Source of the DNA: Pseudomonas sp. B6002
GTDB taxonomy: Bacteria > Pseudomonadota > Gammaproteobacteria > Pseudomonadales > Pseudomonadaceae
Assembly (NCBI RefSeq): GCF_013385985.1
Contig: NZ_JACAOY010000006.1
Coordinates: 712,198-776,197 of the forward strand
DNA length: 64,000 bases
Direction of reading: 5' to 3'
Part shown: one piece after another, positions 41,770 through 50,440 of the stretch
Layout of the letters: every line of letters starts with the position of its first letter
Numbering within the stretch: the stretch's first letter is position 1
Program-made: the position numbers and the translations under genes
The notes under the pieces: generated by a model
The model's database searches: none
What the model was told of the DNA's origin: nothing
What the model saw: only the letters and a program-made list of their open reading frames with translations

Positions 41770-43356
41770 TCAGGACGCCGGGACGGCCTTCATCTTCTCT
41801 TCAATCTTCTTGTCCACCGCCCCACGGATCTGGTCGATGCTGAAGCTCGCCGGTTTCTGGCTGGGTGGGTACTCGATAAAGGTCTGGAGGAACTTCGCGG
41901 ATTTGGTCACGGCGACCGCCACGAGGTAGACGTTTTTGGTACTCCAGTCGTAATACTGGTCAGAGACCACGTCCGCCCGTTCATAAGGGTCCATGCGCAG
42001 GTTGAAGATCTTCGGCACCCGCAGGCACACGAAGGGCTCGCTCCACACGGCAAAACCACCCGGAGCACGCTGCTCGCAGTACACGGCTTTCCAATTGCCG
42101 AAGCGCGCCGACACCAGCACACCGTCATCGTTGAAGTAGTAAAACTCGTCACGAGCGCCCTTAGGTTGCTGGCCTGTCAGGTAGGGCAACTGGTTGAAGC
42201 CATCCAGGTGCACCTTGAAGCTCTGCCCGCCGGATGTCGGGGCCCAGCCCTTGAGCAGCTTGTCCTTGACGTCGGCGTCACCCGCTGCCGCCAACAGGGT
42301 CGGGAACCAGTCCATGCCCGAGAACATTTCGTTGGAGACCTCGGCCGGCTTGATCTTGCCCGGCCAGCGGATCATCGCCGGCACGCGATAGGCGCCTTCC
42401 CAGTTGGAGTTCTTCTCGTTACGGAACGGTGTCGTCGCCGCGTCCGGCCAGGAGAACTGGTTCGGCCCGTTATCGGTGGTGTAGACCACGATGGTGTTGT
42501 CGGCGATTTTCAGGTCGTCGAGGGTCTGCAGCAGTTTGCCCACATCGCCGTCGTGTTCCAGCATGCCGTCGGCGTACTCGTTGCCGGGCATGCCGCTCTG
42601 GCCCTTCATCGAGTCACGTACATGGGTGAACAGGTGCATGCGCGTGGTATTCATCCACACGAAGAACGGTTTGTTGGCCTCGGCTTGTTTCTTGATGAAC
42701 GCCTGGGCTGCCGCGGTGGTTTCGTCGTCGATGGTCTCCATGCGCTTGGTGGTCAAGGCGCCGGTGTCCTCGATCTTGCCGTCCGCGAAGCTATGAATGA
42801 CGCCACGGGGTGAGTTGGCCTTGACGAACTCGGGGTCGTCCTTGGGCCAGTAGGGGCGTTCGGGTTCCTCTTCGGCATTGAGGTGATAGAGGTTGCCGAA
42901 GAACTCGTCGAAACCGTGATTGGTCGGCAGGTATTCGTCTTTATCACCCAGGTGATTCTTGCCGAACTGCCCGGTGGCATAACCCAGAGACTTCAGCGCC
43001 TGGGCAATGGTGATGTCGCGCTTTTGCAGACCGACCGAGGCCCCTGGCGCACCGACCTTCGACAGGCCCGTGCGCAACGGCGTCTGGCCGGTGATGAAGG
43101 ACGAACGCCCAGCCGTGCAGCTGTTCTCCGCGTAGTAGTCGGTGAACATCATGCCTTCTTTGGCGATCCGGTCGATATTGGGCGTCTTGTAGCCCACCAC
43201 GCCCATGGAATAGGCGCTGATGTTGGTTTGCCCGATGTCATCGCCGAATATCACCAGGATATTCGGCTTCTCGGCGGCCAGGGCGGATGCCGAGGCGCCT
43301 ATTACCGACACCGCCACCAGGGCGAGTTTCGGCAGCCACTTACGTATGCGAGTCAT
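41770..43356 (-). CDS. periplasmic arylsulfatase
   Basis: A 528-residue exported sulfatase with a Sec signal peptide (to ASALA, residue 27 or so). IFGDDIG (D39, D40) gives metal ligands, and C80-T-A-G-R84 in ENSCTAGRSSFITGQTPL is the nucleophile motif (C-x-[PA]-x-R), where C80 must be oxidised to formylglycine. DNGPNQFSWPDA supplies further metal ligands. It would free sulfate from sulfate esters; the specific substrate is unknown. No formylglycine-generating enzyme gene is in the window. AAGGAG precedes the ATG at 43356. It lies 75 bases after the HAD phosphatase gene, in the same direction. Confidence 0.92.
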   Translation of the reverse strand: MTRIRKWLPKLALVAVSVIGASASALAAEKPNILVIFGDDIGQTNISAYSMGVVGYKTPNIDRIAKEGMMFTDYYAENSCTAGRSSFITGQTPLRTGLSKVGAPGASVGLQKRDITIAQALKSLGYATGQFGKNHLGDKDEYLPTNHGFDEFFGNLYHLNAEEEPERPYWPKDDPEFVKANSPRGVIHSFADGKIEDTGALTTKRMETIDDETTAAAQAFIKKQAEANKPFFVWMNTTRMHLFTHVRDSMKGQSGMPGNEYADGMLEHDGDVGKLLQTLDDLKIADNTIVVYTTDNGPNQFSWPDAATTPFRNEKNSNWEGAYRVPAMIRWPGKIKPAEVSNEMFSGMDWFPTLLAAAGDADVKDKLLKGWAPTSGGQSFKVHLDGFNQLPYLTGQQPKGARDEFYYFNDDGVLVSARFGNWKAVYCEQRAPGGFAVWSEPFVCLRVPKIFNLRMDPYERADVVSDQYYDWSTKNVYLVAVAVTKSAKFLQTFIEYPPSQKPASFSIDQIRGAVDKKIEEKMKAVPAS

Positions 43357-43431
43357 AAGACTTGCTCCTTTTAGGGCTTGAGTCGCATTGCCTGCGACCA
43401 ACGTTTTTGTACAGTCCGTCGTGACGTTTTG

Positions 43432-44433
43432 TTATTGCACCTTTGCTTGCACAGCCGGCTCGAAGGGGTAGATACGGCGCCAGTCGCTCGCCATGTCCAC
43501 CACGATCCAGCCGTTTGCCCTGGCCAGGTCCAACGCCTTGTCGAGGCGCCCCACCTGAGAGTTTCGGTCATAGGCCCACTCGCGCTGGGCGTCGGTGTGG
43601 TGCACCAGGCCCATCAAGCGCTTGCCACTGCCAGCGGCGGTCCACTGCAGCATTTGCAGGTCGCCGTCGGAGTTGCCGAAGGCCAGCAGGGGCCGCCGGC
43701 CGATAATCGCGTCGATGCTTTCCGGCTTGCCCGGGCCATCGTCGTTGTGCGCCAGCTTGGCGGTGCGCAGGATCTGGGGTTTGCCGTCCTTGAGCTGGTA
43801 CTGGGTGACAAAGTTGGTGCCGATCACCTGTTCCGGTGGTACGCCATACACCACCTCGGCAAAGGCGCGCATGAAGGCCGTGTCGCCGCCCGAGACGATG
43901 TAGGTCTTGAATTGCTGGCTGCGCAGGTAGTCGAGCATTTCCAGCATCGGCTGGTAGATCATCTGGTCGAAGGGCTTGCCCGTCTTGGGGTGGCGCGCCT
44001 GCTTCAGCCAGGCTTTCGCGTTGTCGATGAAGGCTTCGGTGCTGATGCCGGTGTGGGTGGCGCCGATGATCTTCAGCAAGCCCTGCATGCCCGTGGCCGC
44101 GAGGGCCTGGTGGTCGCCTTCGAGTACCGCCTGGAATGGCTGGGTGGTTTTCCACTCGGGGTGCTGGGGCGCCATGCGCTTGATTTCATCGAAGGCGAAC
44201 AACACCTCGAAATAGGCCGGTTGTTCGGTCCAGAGCGTGCCGTCGTTGTCGAAGACGGCGATGCGTTCGGCGGGTTTGACATAGTCCCTGGAGCCTTCGA
44301 CGGTGACCGCCTGCACGAAGTCGACAATCTGTTTTTTGCTGGGGCCATCGTTCCATGACGGCAGTGGATCAGCGGCCAGGGCCGGCAGGCTGAGGAGAAA
44401 AAGCAGGGGTAAGGCAGAACGCAGCGACGTCAT
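43432..44433 (-). CDS. exported HAD-family phosphatase
   Basis: A 333-residue haloacid-dehalogenase-fold hydrolase with a Sec signal peptide (MTSLRSALPLLFLLSLPALA). The catalytic loop is D62-N-D64-G-T in AVFDNDGTLW; motif II is in TYIVSGGDTAFMRAF, motif III the Lys near GKPQILRTAKLAHND, and motif IV in LLAFGNSDGDLQML. It resembles phosphoserine-phosphatase-like HADs but acts in the periplasm. Its ATG overlaps the batD stop by 4 bases, tying it to the Bat operon. AAGGA precedes the ATG. Confidence 0.9.
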   Translation of the reverse strand: MTSLRSALPLLFLLSLPALAADPLPSWNDGPSKKQIVDFVQAVTVEGSRDYVKPAERIAVFDNDGTLWTEQPAYFEVLFAFDEIKRMAPQHPEWKTTQPFQAVLEGDHQALAATGMQGLLKIIGATHTGISTEAFIDNAKAWLKQARHPKTGKPFDQMIYQPMLEMLDYLRSQQFKTYIVSGGDTAFMRAFAEVVYGVPPEQVIGTNFVTQYQLKDGKPQILRTAKLAHNDDGPGKPESIDAIIGRRPLLAFGNSDGDLQMLQWTAAGSGKRLMGLVHHTDAQREWAYDRNSQVGRLDKALDLARANGWIVVDMASDWRRIYPFEPAVQAKVQ

Positions 44434-45479
44434 GGGAAGTCCTTTTCGTGACGAGGGTTCAGTGGAACCAAGCGTAGTTGACGACACACCCAGCGCAATG
44501 TTGTGCACACGTTTCGCCACAGTGGCGGCAGGCGTGGCCACAGCGCATGGAGCAGGTAACCGGCAAGAATCAGCATGGTCACCGCGGCAATCCAGGCAAA
44601 CAGGTGCCGCGAGACTGACCAGCGGCTGTGCTGCCCGAGGGCCTTGAGGTCGTCGGCAATGGAGAAGGTGGGCGTGTAGACGCTGCCCGCCTGGGCCTCG
44701 AACGTAAGGGCGGGCAACTGGGCGGTTTGCACGCGCCGGTTGCGGCTGTCCCACCATTTCACACTGACCGATGGCAAGGTGTAATGACCCCCTTGCTCGA
44801 CGCGATACACCAGCCGGTCGATGCGCTGGCCACCGGTGATTGCGCCTCGGCCGTCGTCCAGGTTGCTGATGCTCGGCGCTTGCGGGTACAACCGCAGGCC
44901 CTGGATGGGCGCGGAGGCGGGCGGTGGCAGGGAAAGTCCCGGCGTGTCGTCGGCTTGCAGCGTGAGGGTGCGGGTCAGGCTGTCGCCTACCTTGAGGTCG
45001 GTGGCTGACAGCGTCTGACTCAGGCGCAGGCCACTGGCGACCAGCACCGGCTCCCCGGGGGCGAACCCCGGTGGTTGGGTGGCGGTGAACGACAGCGGCG
45101 TGCTCTGGGCACTCAAGGGCGCAGTGGCCTGGCCCGGTTGGGCGCTGACGGTCAGTGCCGGCACCGTGAATGCCTGGGCGATATTCGGCGTGATGCGGTA
45201 GCGGTAGCGCATGCCGTAGAACATCTGCCCGCCAATCTCTTGGGTGGTGTGTTCAGCTTCGCCACCCGGGGGCTGTACCCGTGCACCGGCCAGTTTCAGC
45301 ACCGGCAGGCTGGCGCCGGAGGTAAACCAGGTGTCGGTGAGCACATCCACCTGCACTTGCAATTGTTCACCTACCACCACCGCAGCGCCGGGCAGCAGGT
45401 GTGCCTGCACTTTGAGCTGCGGCTCGGCCGCCCACAAGGGCCCGGAAAGCAACAACAGCACGCCGCAATAGCGGTTCAT
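44430..45479 (-). CDS. BatD-like membrane-anchored protein
   Basis: A 349-residue protein with a signal peptide (MNRYCGVLLLLSGPLWA), periplasmic beta-sandwich repeats (VKVGDSLTRTLTLQADDTPG and YTLPSVSVKWWDSRNRRV are typical BatD strands), one C-terminal membrane helix (HLFAWIAAVTMLILAGYLLHAL) and a basic tail. Bat proteins accompany MoxR ATPases and are thought to act in assembly or stress tolerance of the envelope. It overlaps both neighbours by 4 bases. Confidence 0.85.
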   Translation of the reverse strand: MNRYCGVLLLLSGPLWAAEPQLKVQAHLLPGAAVVVGEQLQVQVDVLTDTWFTSGASLPVLKLAGARVQPPGGEAEHTTQEIGGQMFYGMRYRYRITPNIAQAFTVPALTVSAQPGQATAPLSAQSTPLSFTATQPPGFAPGEPVLVASGLRLSQTLSATDLKVGDSLTRTLTLQADDTPGLSLPPPASAPIQGLRLYPQAPSISNLDDGRGAITGGQRIDRLVYRVEQGGHYTLPSVSVKWWDSRNRRVQTAQLPALTFEAQAGSVYTPTFSIADDLKALGQHSRWSVSRHLFAWIAAVTMLILAGYLLHALWPRLPPLWRNVCTTLRWVCRQLRLVPLNPRHEKDFP

Positions 45480-46942
45480 CGCGTCGCCTCCTGATCCTGC
45501 AGGCTGAATTTGCGCCGCAGGAAGTTGGCCGGTGAGGTCGTCAGGTTCTGCAACCACAGGGCATCGTTGTTGGCTTGTTCGGTCTGGATCGCCTTGCTTT
45601 GGCCCTTGCCCGGTGCCTTGTCGAACTTGATCTCATCGGGCTTGACCTCGGGGGTGTTGTTCGCTGCGCTTTCGGTGTCCTTTTTCAGCGCAATGGCCAG
45701 GGCCAGGTTGGCGCTGGCCTCGGGAAACGTCGGTTGCAGCTGTAAAGCACGCTGATAGGCCACGATGGCGTCGTCGAACTTGAAGCGGCGCACATGGATG
45801 TTGCCCATATAGAACGCCGCCTGTGCGGTGTCGAGGGTGGTGAAGGTGGTTTCGGCCAAGGCGTAGTCGGCCGCGTTATAGGCGGCAATGCCTTTCCAGT
45901 AAGGGTCCTGGAACAGGGAGGCCGCCTCGGGGTAATGATGATGCTCGAACGCCCAGCGGCCTTGCTGGTCGGCGGTGAGGAACGGGTTGGCTTCGGCGTG
46001 CAGCGGTTGCAGCAACAGGCCGAGCAGTACCGTCGCCATCCAGTTCAGGCTCCAGCCGCGTCGCAGGCTCAGCAGCACCACCAGCAACAGCGGCCAGCAC
46101 AGCCAGTAACCGGCGTCCTTCCACTGCAACAGGCGCTGTTGCTCATCGGCATTTTGGAAGTGCTGCTGGGCGTGCAGCTCGATCCAGTCCAGATCGTCGT
46201 CATTGAGGGTCAGGCTGCCCAGTGGCGCGTCGGTGGCCGAGGCCAGTTGCTTGAGGGCGGGATTGCTGCCCAGCGCCAGTACCAGCACTTGCAGCGGGCT
46301 GTCGGCCAGGTGTTGCTTGAGGCTTGGCAATTGCGTGCTGTCGGCGCCATCGGTGACCAGCAACAACGTGCCGGGCGATTGTGCCAACAACCGTTTGGCC
46401 TGGTCGATGACGCCGGCGACATCCTTGCCGGCTGTGCTGATCAAGTCGGTGCCAAGCGCCTGGATGAAGGTGTCGAGCAGCGCCGGATCATCGGTCGGCG
46501 GCAACACCAGATGGGCACTGCCGGCATACACCAGCAGCGCAGTGCGCGCCCCTTTGCGCCGCTGTACCAGGTCCTGGAGCTTGTGCTTGGCGGCGGTCAG
46601 GCGGGTCGGTGGCACATCGGCGGTGTCCATGGACGGCGACAGGTCCACGGCGATGATCAACGGCGCGCGGTTTTCCAGGAAATCCGGACGGTCCTGCTCC
46701 CACGTCGGCCCTGCAGCGGCGACTGCGCCGAGCATCAACAGCACGCTCGCCAGGTGCACCGGGCGTAGACGGTGCGAATCCGTCGGGGTGAGCAACAAAT
46801 GCGGCAGCAGGTGTGGAGCGATATTGCCACGCAGACGACGTTGCAGGTCGCGGCTGCGTTGCCAGGCCAGTGGCAATAAAGCCCCCAGTAAGGCCAGCAA
46901 TAGCCACGCGGGGCGCAGGAAGTGGAAGTCACTGAAGTCCAT
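45476..46942 (-). CDS. BatB/BatC-like VWA-TPR membrane protein
   Basis: A 488-residue fusion. Two N-terminal membrane segments, a von Willebrand A domain with a complete MIDAS D100-L-S102-P-S104 (IIAVDLSPSMDTADV) and VTDGADS, two more membrane segments (YWLCWPLLLVVLLSL and MATVLLGLLLQPL), then TPRs (AAFYMGNIHVRRFKFDDAIV ... ALQLQPTFPEASANLALAI) and a charged C-terminus. In some bacteria these two parts are separate batB and batC genes. The VWA part would face the periplasm. It starts inside the end of batA (14-base overlap). Confidence 0.87.
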   Translation of the reverse strand: MDFSDFHFLRPAWLLLALLGALLPLAWQRSRDLQRRLRGNIAPHLLPHLLLTPTDSHRLRPVHLASVLLMLGAVAAAGPTWEQDRPDFLENRAPLIIAVDLSPSMDTADVPPTRLTAAKHKLQDLVQRRKGARTALLVYAGSAHLVLPPTDDPALLDTFIQALGTDLISTAGKDVAGVIDQAKRLLAQSPGTLLLVTDGADSTQLPSLKQHLADSPLQVLVLALGSNPALKQLASATDAPLGSLTLNDDDLDWIELHAQQHFQNADEQQRLLQWKDAGYWLCWPLLLVVLLSLRRGWSLNWMATVLLGLLLQPLHAEANPFLTADQQGRWAFEHHHYPEAASLFQDPYWKGIAAYNAADYALAETTFTTLDTAQAAFYMGNIHVRRFKFDDAIVAYQRALQLQPTFPEASANLALAIALKKDTESAANNTPEVKPDEIKFDKAPGKGQSKAIQTEQANNDALWLQNLTTSPANFLRRKFSLQDQEATR

Positions 46943-47924
46943 CGGCGACCTCCCGTTTGATCCGGTGGGGCCATAACGCCGCCAACAGGTGGTACAGCGC
47001 AAACAGCCCAAGCGCCGCGCACAGCGGCCACCAGAACAGGTCGCGCTTGGGTTGGTGGCTCAAGGTCTTCACTTGATGCGGGGTGATCTGGTCGAGCGTT
47101 GTATACACCTGGTTCAGGCTGTCGCGGTCTTCGGCACGGAAATAGCAGCCGCCGGTGGCGCTGGCGATATCTTGCAATGCGCCGAGGTTGACCTTGGCTT
47201 CGCCGCTGGCCTGCGGGTCGCCAATACCAATGGTATGGATGACCACGCCCTTGGCGGCCGCCATGTCGGCGGCATGGTCGGGGGTGATGGCGCTGCTGGT
47301 GTCGTTGCCATCGGTGAGCAGAATCAGCACTTTCTCAGGTTCATGGGCCTGGTCAAGCAGCTTGAGCCCCAGGCCGATGGCATCGCCAATGGCGGTGTTT
47401 GGGCCGGCCATGCCGATACCGCTGTCATCCAGCAGCAGAGACAGGCTGCTGTGATCAAGGGTCAACGGCGCCTGGGGGTAGGCGCCGCTGCCAAACAGAA
47501 TCAGGCCGATACGATCGTCTTTGCGGCGCGCGATAAAGTCATGGACCACCTGTTTGACGGCGGCGAGACGGTCGATCTTGTGCCCGGTTGCGTCGGTAAA
47601 GTCCTGGGTTTGCATGGACTGGGAGATATCGATGGCGAGCATCAGGTCGCGCACCGGCTGCTGGCGTTCGATGGGTTTTTCCACCCACACCGGGCGGGCA
47701 ACCGCCAGCACCAGCAGTACCCAGACCAGCAGGTTGAGCACGAGCTGGCTGCGATTATTACGCACGCCGCTTGCAGAGGGCGCGCCACCGACGGCCTGGC
47801 TCATGCCGGTGAAAAACGGCACCCGCACGGCGCTGCGGGCTTCGAGGTAGGCAGGTAGGTACCGGTACGCCAGCCAGGGCAGCGGCAGCAGTAGCAACAG
47901 CCACGGGTTATCAAGCTGCCACAT
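46929..47924 (-). CDS. BatA-like VWA membrane protein
   Basis: A 331-residue inner-membrane protein with two N-terminal segments (WLLLLLPLPWLAYRYL and LVLNLLVWVLLVLAVARPVW), a VWA domain with intact MIDAS D99-I-S101-Q-S103 (LAIDISQSMQ) and LLTDGNDTSS, and a C-terminal helix (WWPLCAALGLFALYHLLAAL). It probably pairs with the BatB-like protein as a metal-dependent protein-binding module for the MoxR ATPase. GGAG precedes the ATG, which lies inside the DUF4381 gene. Confidence 0.9.
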   Translation of the reverse strand: MWQLDNPWLLLLLPLPWLAYRYLPAYLEARSAVRVPFFTGMSQAVGGAPSASGVRNNRSQLVLNLLVWVLLVLAVARPVWVEKPIERQQPVRDLMLAIDISQSMQTQDFTDATGHKIDRLAAVKQVVHDFIARRKDDRIGLILFGSGAYPQAPLTLDHSSLSLLLDDSGIGMAGPNTAIGDAIGLGLKLLDQAHEPEKVLILLTDGNDTSSAITPDHAADMAAAKGVVIHTIGIGDPQASGEAKVNLGALQDIASATGGCYFRAEDRDSLNQVYTTLDQITPHQVKTLSHQPKRDLFWWPLCAALGLFALYHLLAALWPHRIKREVADGLQ

Positions 47925-48375
47925 GGTGCTGCTCCACCCAGGCTTTGCACTGGGCCAGTAGTTGCGTGTGTTGGGCGTTGGGCAAAGGCGCGGCGTAGGC
48001 CAGCTCAGCCAGTTGCTGGCTCAAGTCCTCGGGGATCGGTGCGCCTGCGTGGCGCTGCAAAAACGCTTGCCAATCAGCCCCCGTCAACGTCGGGATGGAG
48101 GCGTGTTCCTGCGCCGGGAGTGGCATCGACAGCGCCACACGCTTGAGCAGTTCGGGCAATTCACGCAGGTCGGTCAGCGCGTCCAGGCGTGCCACGGCCT
48201 CACGTCGATAGGCATCGCGGCGCCAGTGCAGCCAGTTGCGTACCGCCAGCACCAGCAGAGCCAGCACCACCAGGCCAAGGACTACCGCCCACCCCCAGGT
48301 TTGCGGCCAGTAACTGACGGGCGCGGGCAAACCCAACTCCTGCAGTTGTTCGATGCTCGGCACAGGGGTACTCAC
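47911..48375 (-). CDS. DUF4381 protein
   Basis: A 154-residue single-pass membrane protein: a proline-rich N-terminus, one helix (WGWAVVLGLVVLALLVLAV) and a cytoplasmic helical domain (YRREAVARLDALTDLRELPE ... ADWQAFLQRHAG). DUF4381 is a constant member of MoxR/Bat operons, with unknown role. The start is a GTG at 48375 in a GTGA overlap with the stop of the DUF58 gene. Confidence 0.88.
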   Translation of the reverse strand: MSTPVPSIEQLQELGLPAPVSYWPQTWGWAVVLGLVVLALLVLAVRNWLHWRRDAYRREAVARLDALTDLRELPELLKRVALSMPLPAQEHASIPTLTGADWQAFLQRHAGAPIPEDLSQQLAELAYAAPLPNAQHTQLLAQCKAWVEQHHVAA

Positions 48376-49295
48376 TGGCGTCTACCCAGTTCGCTGCGCA
48401 GTTGGTCGGCAGCTGGCAGGGCGGTGCTGATCATCAGCAACGGCACTTGGCTGCGGCGCAGCAGGGTCGCGACGTCCTTGATCCGCCCGCCCAGATAGTC
48501 CCCCAAGGGCTGGCGAACCTGGCGTTTGTTCACGGCCAGCTCCACTTGCAACTGGCCCTGGGTGACCATCAGTTGCCCGCTGTCGGGCACGTTGAGGGCC
48601 AGGGGGTCGTACACCTGCAACGCCACCACGTCGTTATGCGTTGACAGTTCGCGCAGCAGTTGCAGGGTGCGCGGGCCGGCACCGGCGAAGTCACTGACCA
48701 GGCAGATCAAGTGATCATGCCCGGCCACTGCGCGACACTGCTGCAGCACGCGGTCAAGCTGGCTGTCGCCTTCGTGGTCGGGGCAGGTAGCGTTCAGTTC
48801 GCCGTTTTGCTGGGCGATACGACTGCACAAGGCTTCAACGCGTTTGCGACTGCGCAGCGGTGCCACGCTGTCGATGCGCGTGTCATTGAACACCAGGCCG
48901 CCGACCCGATCCCCGGCGTTGAACACCATCCACGCGGCGAGGGCGCCCAGTTCGGCGGCAACCGCCGATTTGAAGCTGCGCACCGAGCCAAAAAACATCG
49001 ACATGCGTTGGTCCACCACGATCAAGGCCGGGCGGTCGCGTTCTTCGGTGAAGGTGCGCACCACCGGTTTGCCGGTGCGCAACGAGGCGCGCCAATCCAG
49101 GTGGCGCAGGTCATCACCGGGCTGGTAGCGCCGCAGTTCGTCGAAATTCAGCCCACGCCCGCGCAGCCTTGAGGCGTGGTTGCCGGCCAGGACGCTGCCC
49201 TGGGGCTGGCGCGCAACAAAACTCAAGTCCCGCGCCTGGAACTGCAAGGCCATCAGCTGCGCCAGGCTGATGTAGACGAAGCCGTCGGCGTTCAT
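48372..49295 (-). CDS. DUF58 protein of the MoxR system
   Basis: A 307-residue soluble protein with the DUF58 signature RRYQPGDDLRHLDWRASLRT and a VWA-like domain (ALIVVDQRMSMFFGS; the MIDAS is altered to D-x-R-x-S). DUF58 proteins are the standard partners of MoxR ATPases. Its start and stop each overlap a neighbour by 4 bases. Confidence 0.92.
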   Translation of the reverse strand: MNADGFVYISLAQLMALQFQARDLSFVARQPQGSVLAGNHASRLRGRGLNFDELRRYQPGDDLRHLDWRASLRTGKPVVRTFTEERDRPALIVVDQRMSMFFGSVRSFKSAVAAELGALAAWMVFNAGDRVGGLVFNDTRIDSVAPLRSRKRVEALCSRIAQQNGELNATCPDHEGDSQLDRVLQQCRAVAGHDHLICLVSDFAGAGPRTLQLLRELSTHNDVVALQVYDPLALNVPDSGQLMVTQGQLQVELAVNKRQVRQPLGDYLGGRIKDVATLLRRSQVPLLMISTALPAADQLRSELGRRQ

Positions 49296-50266
49296 GCCGG
49301 GATCGCCACTGTGCTGAGCAGGCGGTCGAGCACCTGGTCGGCCGTCACGCCGTCTGCCACCGCGTCATAGCTTAATTGCAGGCGGTGGCGCAGCACCGGG
49401 TGCACCACCGCCTGCACGTTGTCCGGGGTCACGAAGGTTTGGCCTCGCAACCAGGCATCCGCCCGCGCACAGCGATCCAGCCCGATGCCGCCCCGTGGGC
49501 TGGCACCCAGGCTGATCCAGCGGGCCAGGTCGGGATCGTAGTCGGCGGGGTGGCGCGTGGCGTTGATCAGGTCGATCAGGTAGCGGTCGATGGCCGGCGA
49601 CACCTGGATCGCGCTGACCTCCTTGCGGGCGGCAAAGATCACCTCCTGTTGAAGGGTAAAGCCCTGAGTCGCCTGGGCGGCGTCGGCCTGTTCTTCCTCG
49701 CGTAACAGCCGCAGTACCTGGCTTTCGTTGTCGGCACTGGGGTAATCCAGCAGCACCTTCATCACGAAGCGGTCCATCTGCGCTTCCGGAAGTGGGTAGG
49801 TGCCTTCCTGCTCGATGGGGTTTTGCGTGGCCACCACGATAAACAACGCGGGCAGTGGGTGGCTGGCCCCGGCGACGGTGATTTGCCGTTCTTCCATGGC
49901 CTCCAGCAACGCGGCCTGAACCTTGGCAGGCGCGCGGTTGATCTCATCGGCCAGGATCAAATTGCCGAACAGCGGGCCGGGCTGGAAGCGGATCTGGTTC
50001 TGGCCGTCGACCTGGTGCAGCACTTCGGCGCCGGTGATGTCCGAGGGCAACAGGTCGGGGGTGAACTGGATGCGGCTCATCTTCGCCTCCAGGTGCCGCG
50101 CCAGGGCCTTGACCGTGCGGGTCTTGGCCAGCCCCGGCAAGCTTTCCAGCAACAGGTGACCATTGGCCAGGAGGCCCAGCAGGATCTGGCGGATCACCTG
50201 GTCCTGGCCGAGTACGCTTTCAGCCATGCTGGCCTGCAGGGCATTCACATCGTTGAGTGCTGTCAT
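49292..50266 (-). CDS. MoxR-family AAA+ ATPase
   Basis: A 324-residue AAA+ ATPase: Walker A LPGLAKT at 43-49 in LLLESLPGLAKTRTVKALA, Walker B ILADEINRAPAKVQAALLEA, sensor 1 VVATQNPIEQEGTYPLPEAQ, and sensor 2 near ASPRGGIGLDR. MoxR proteins act as chaperones that activate or assemble specific metalloproteins or envelope complexes. It is the first gene of the operon. AAGGA precedes the ATG. The 174-base upstream gap shows no gene. Confidence 0.94.
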   Translation of the reverse strand: MTALNDVNALQASMAESVLGQDQVIRQILLGLLANGHLLLESLPGLAKTRTVKALARHLEAKMSRIQFTPDLLPSDITGAEVLHQVDGQNQIRFQPGPLFGNLILADEINRAPAKVQAALLEAMEERQITVAGASHPLPALFIVVATQNPIEQEGTYPLPEAQMDRFVMKVLLDYPSADNESQVLRLLREEEQADAAQATQGFTLQQEVIFAARKEVSAIQVSPAIDRYLIDLINATRHPADYDPDLARWISLGASPRGGIGLDRCARADAWLRGQTFVTPDNVQAVVHPVLRHRLQLSYDAVADGVTADQVLDRLLSTVAIPA

Positions 50267-50440
50267 GCCAATCGTCCTTGAAGCAGTGGGTCACCAGGGC
50301 GCGGCGACCACGATGTATTGCACGGCATCGCCGATATAACGCGGCGGGTACAAAGTGGGCCCGCAGTGCTGGCGCCGATGCGAAAGGCCAAGGATTACGA
50401 CCCTGCGTGTGCGATGAAAACGCGACATGGCGCACCTCGT

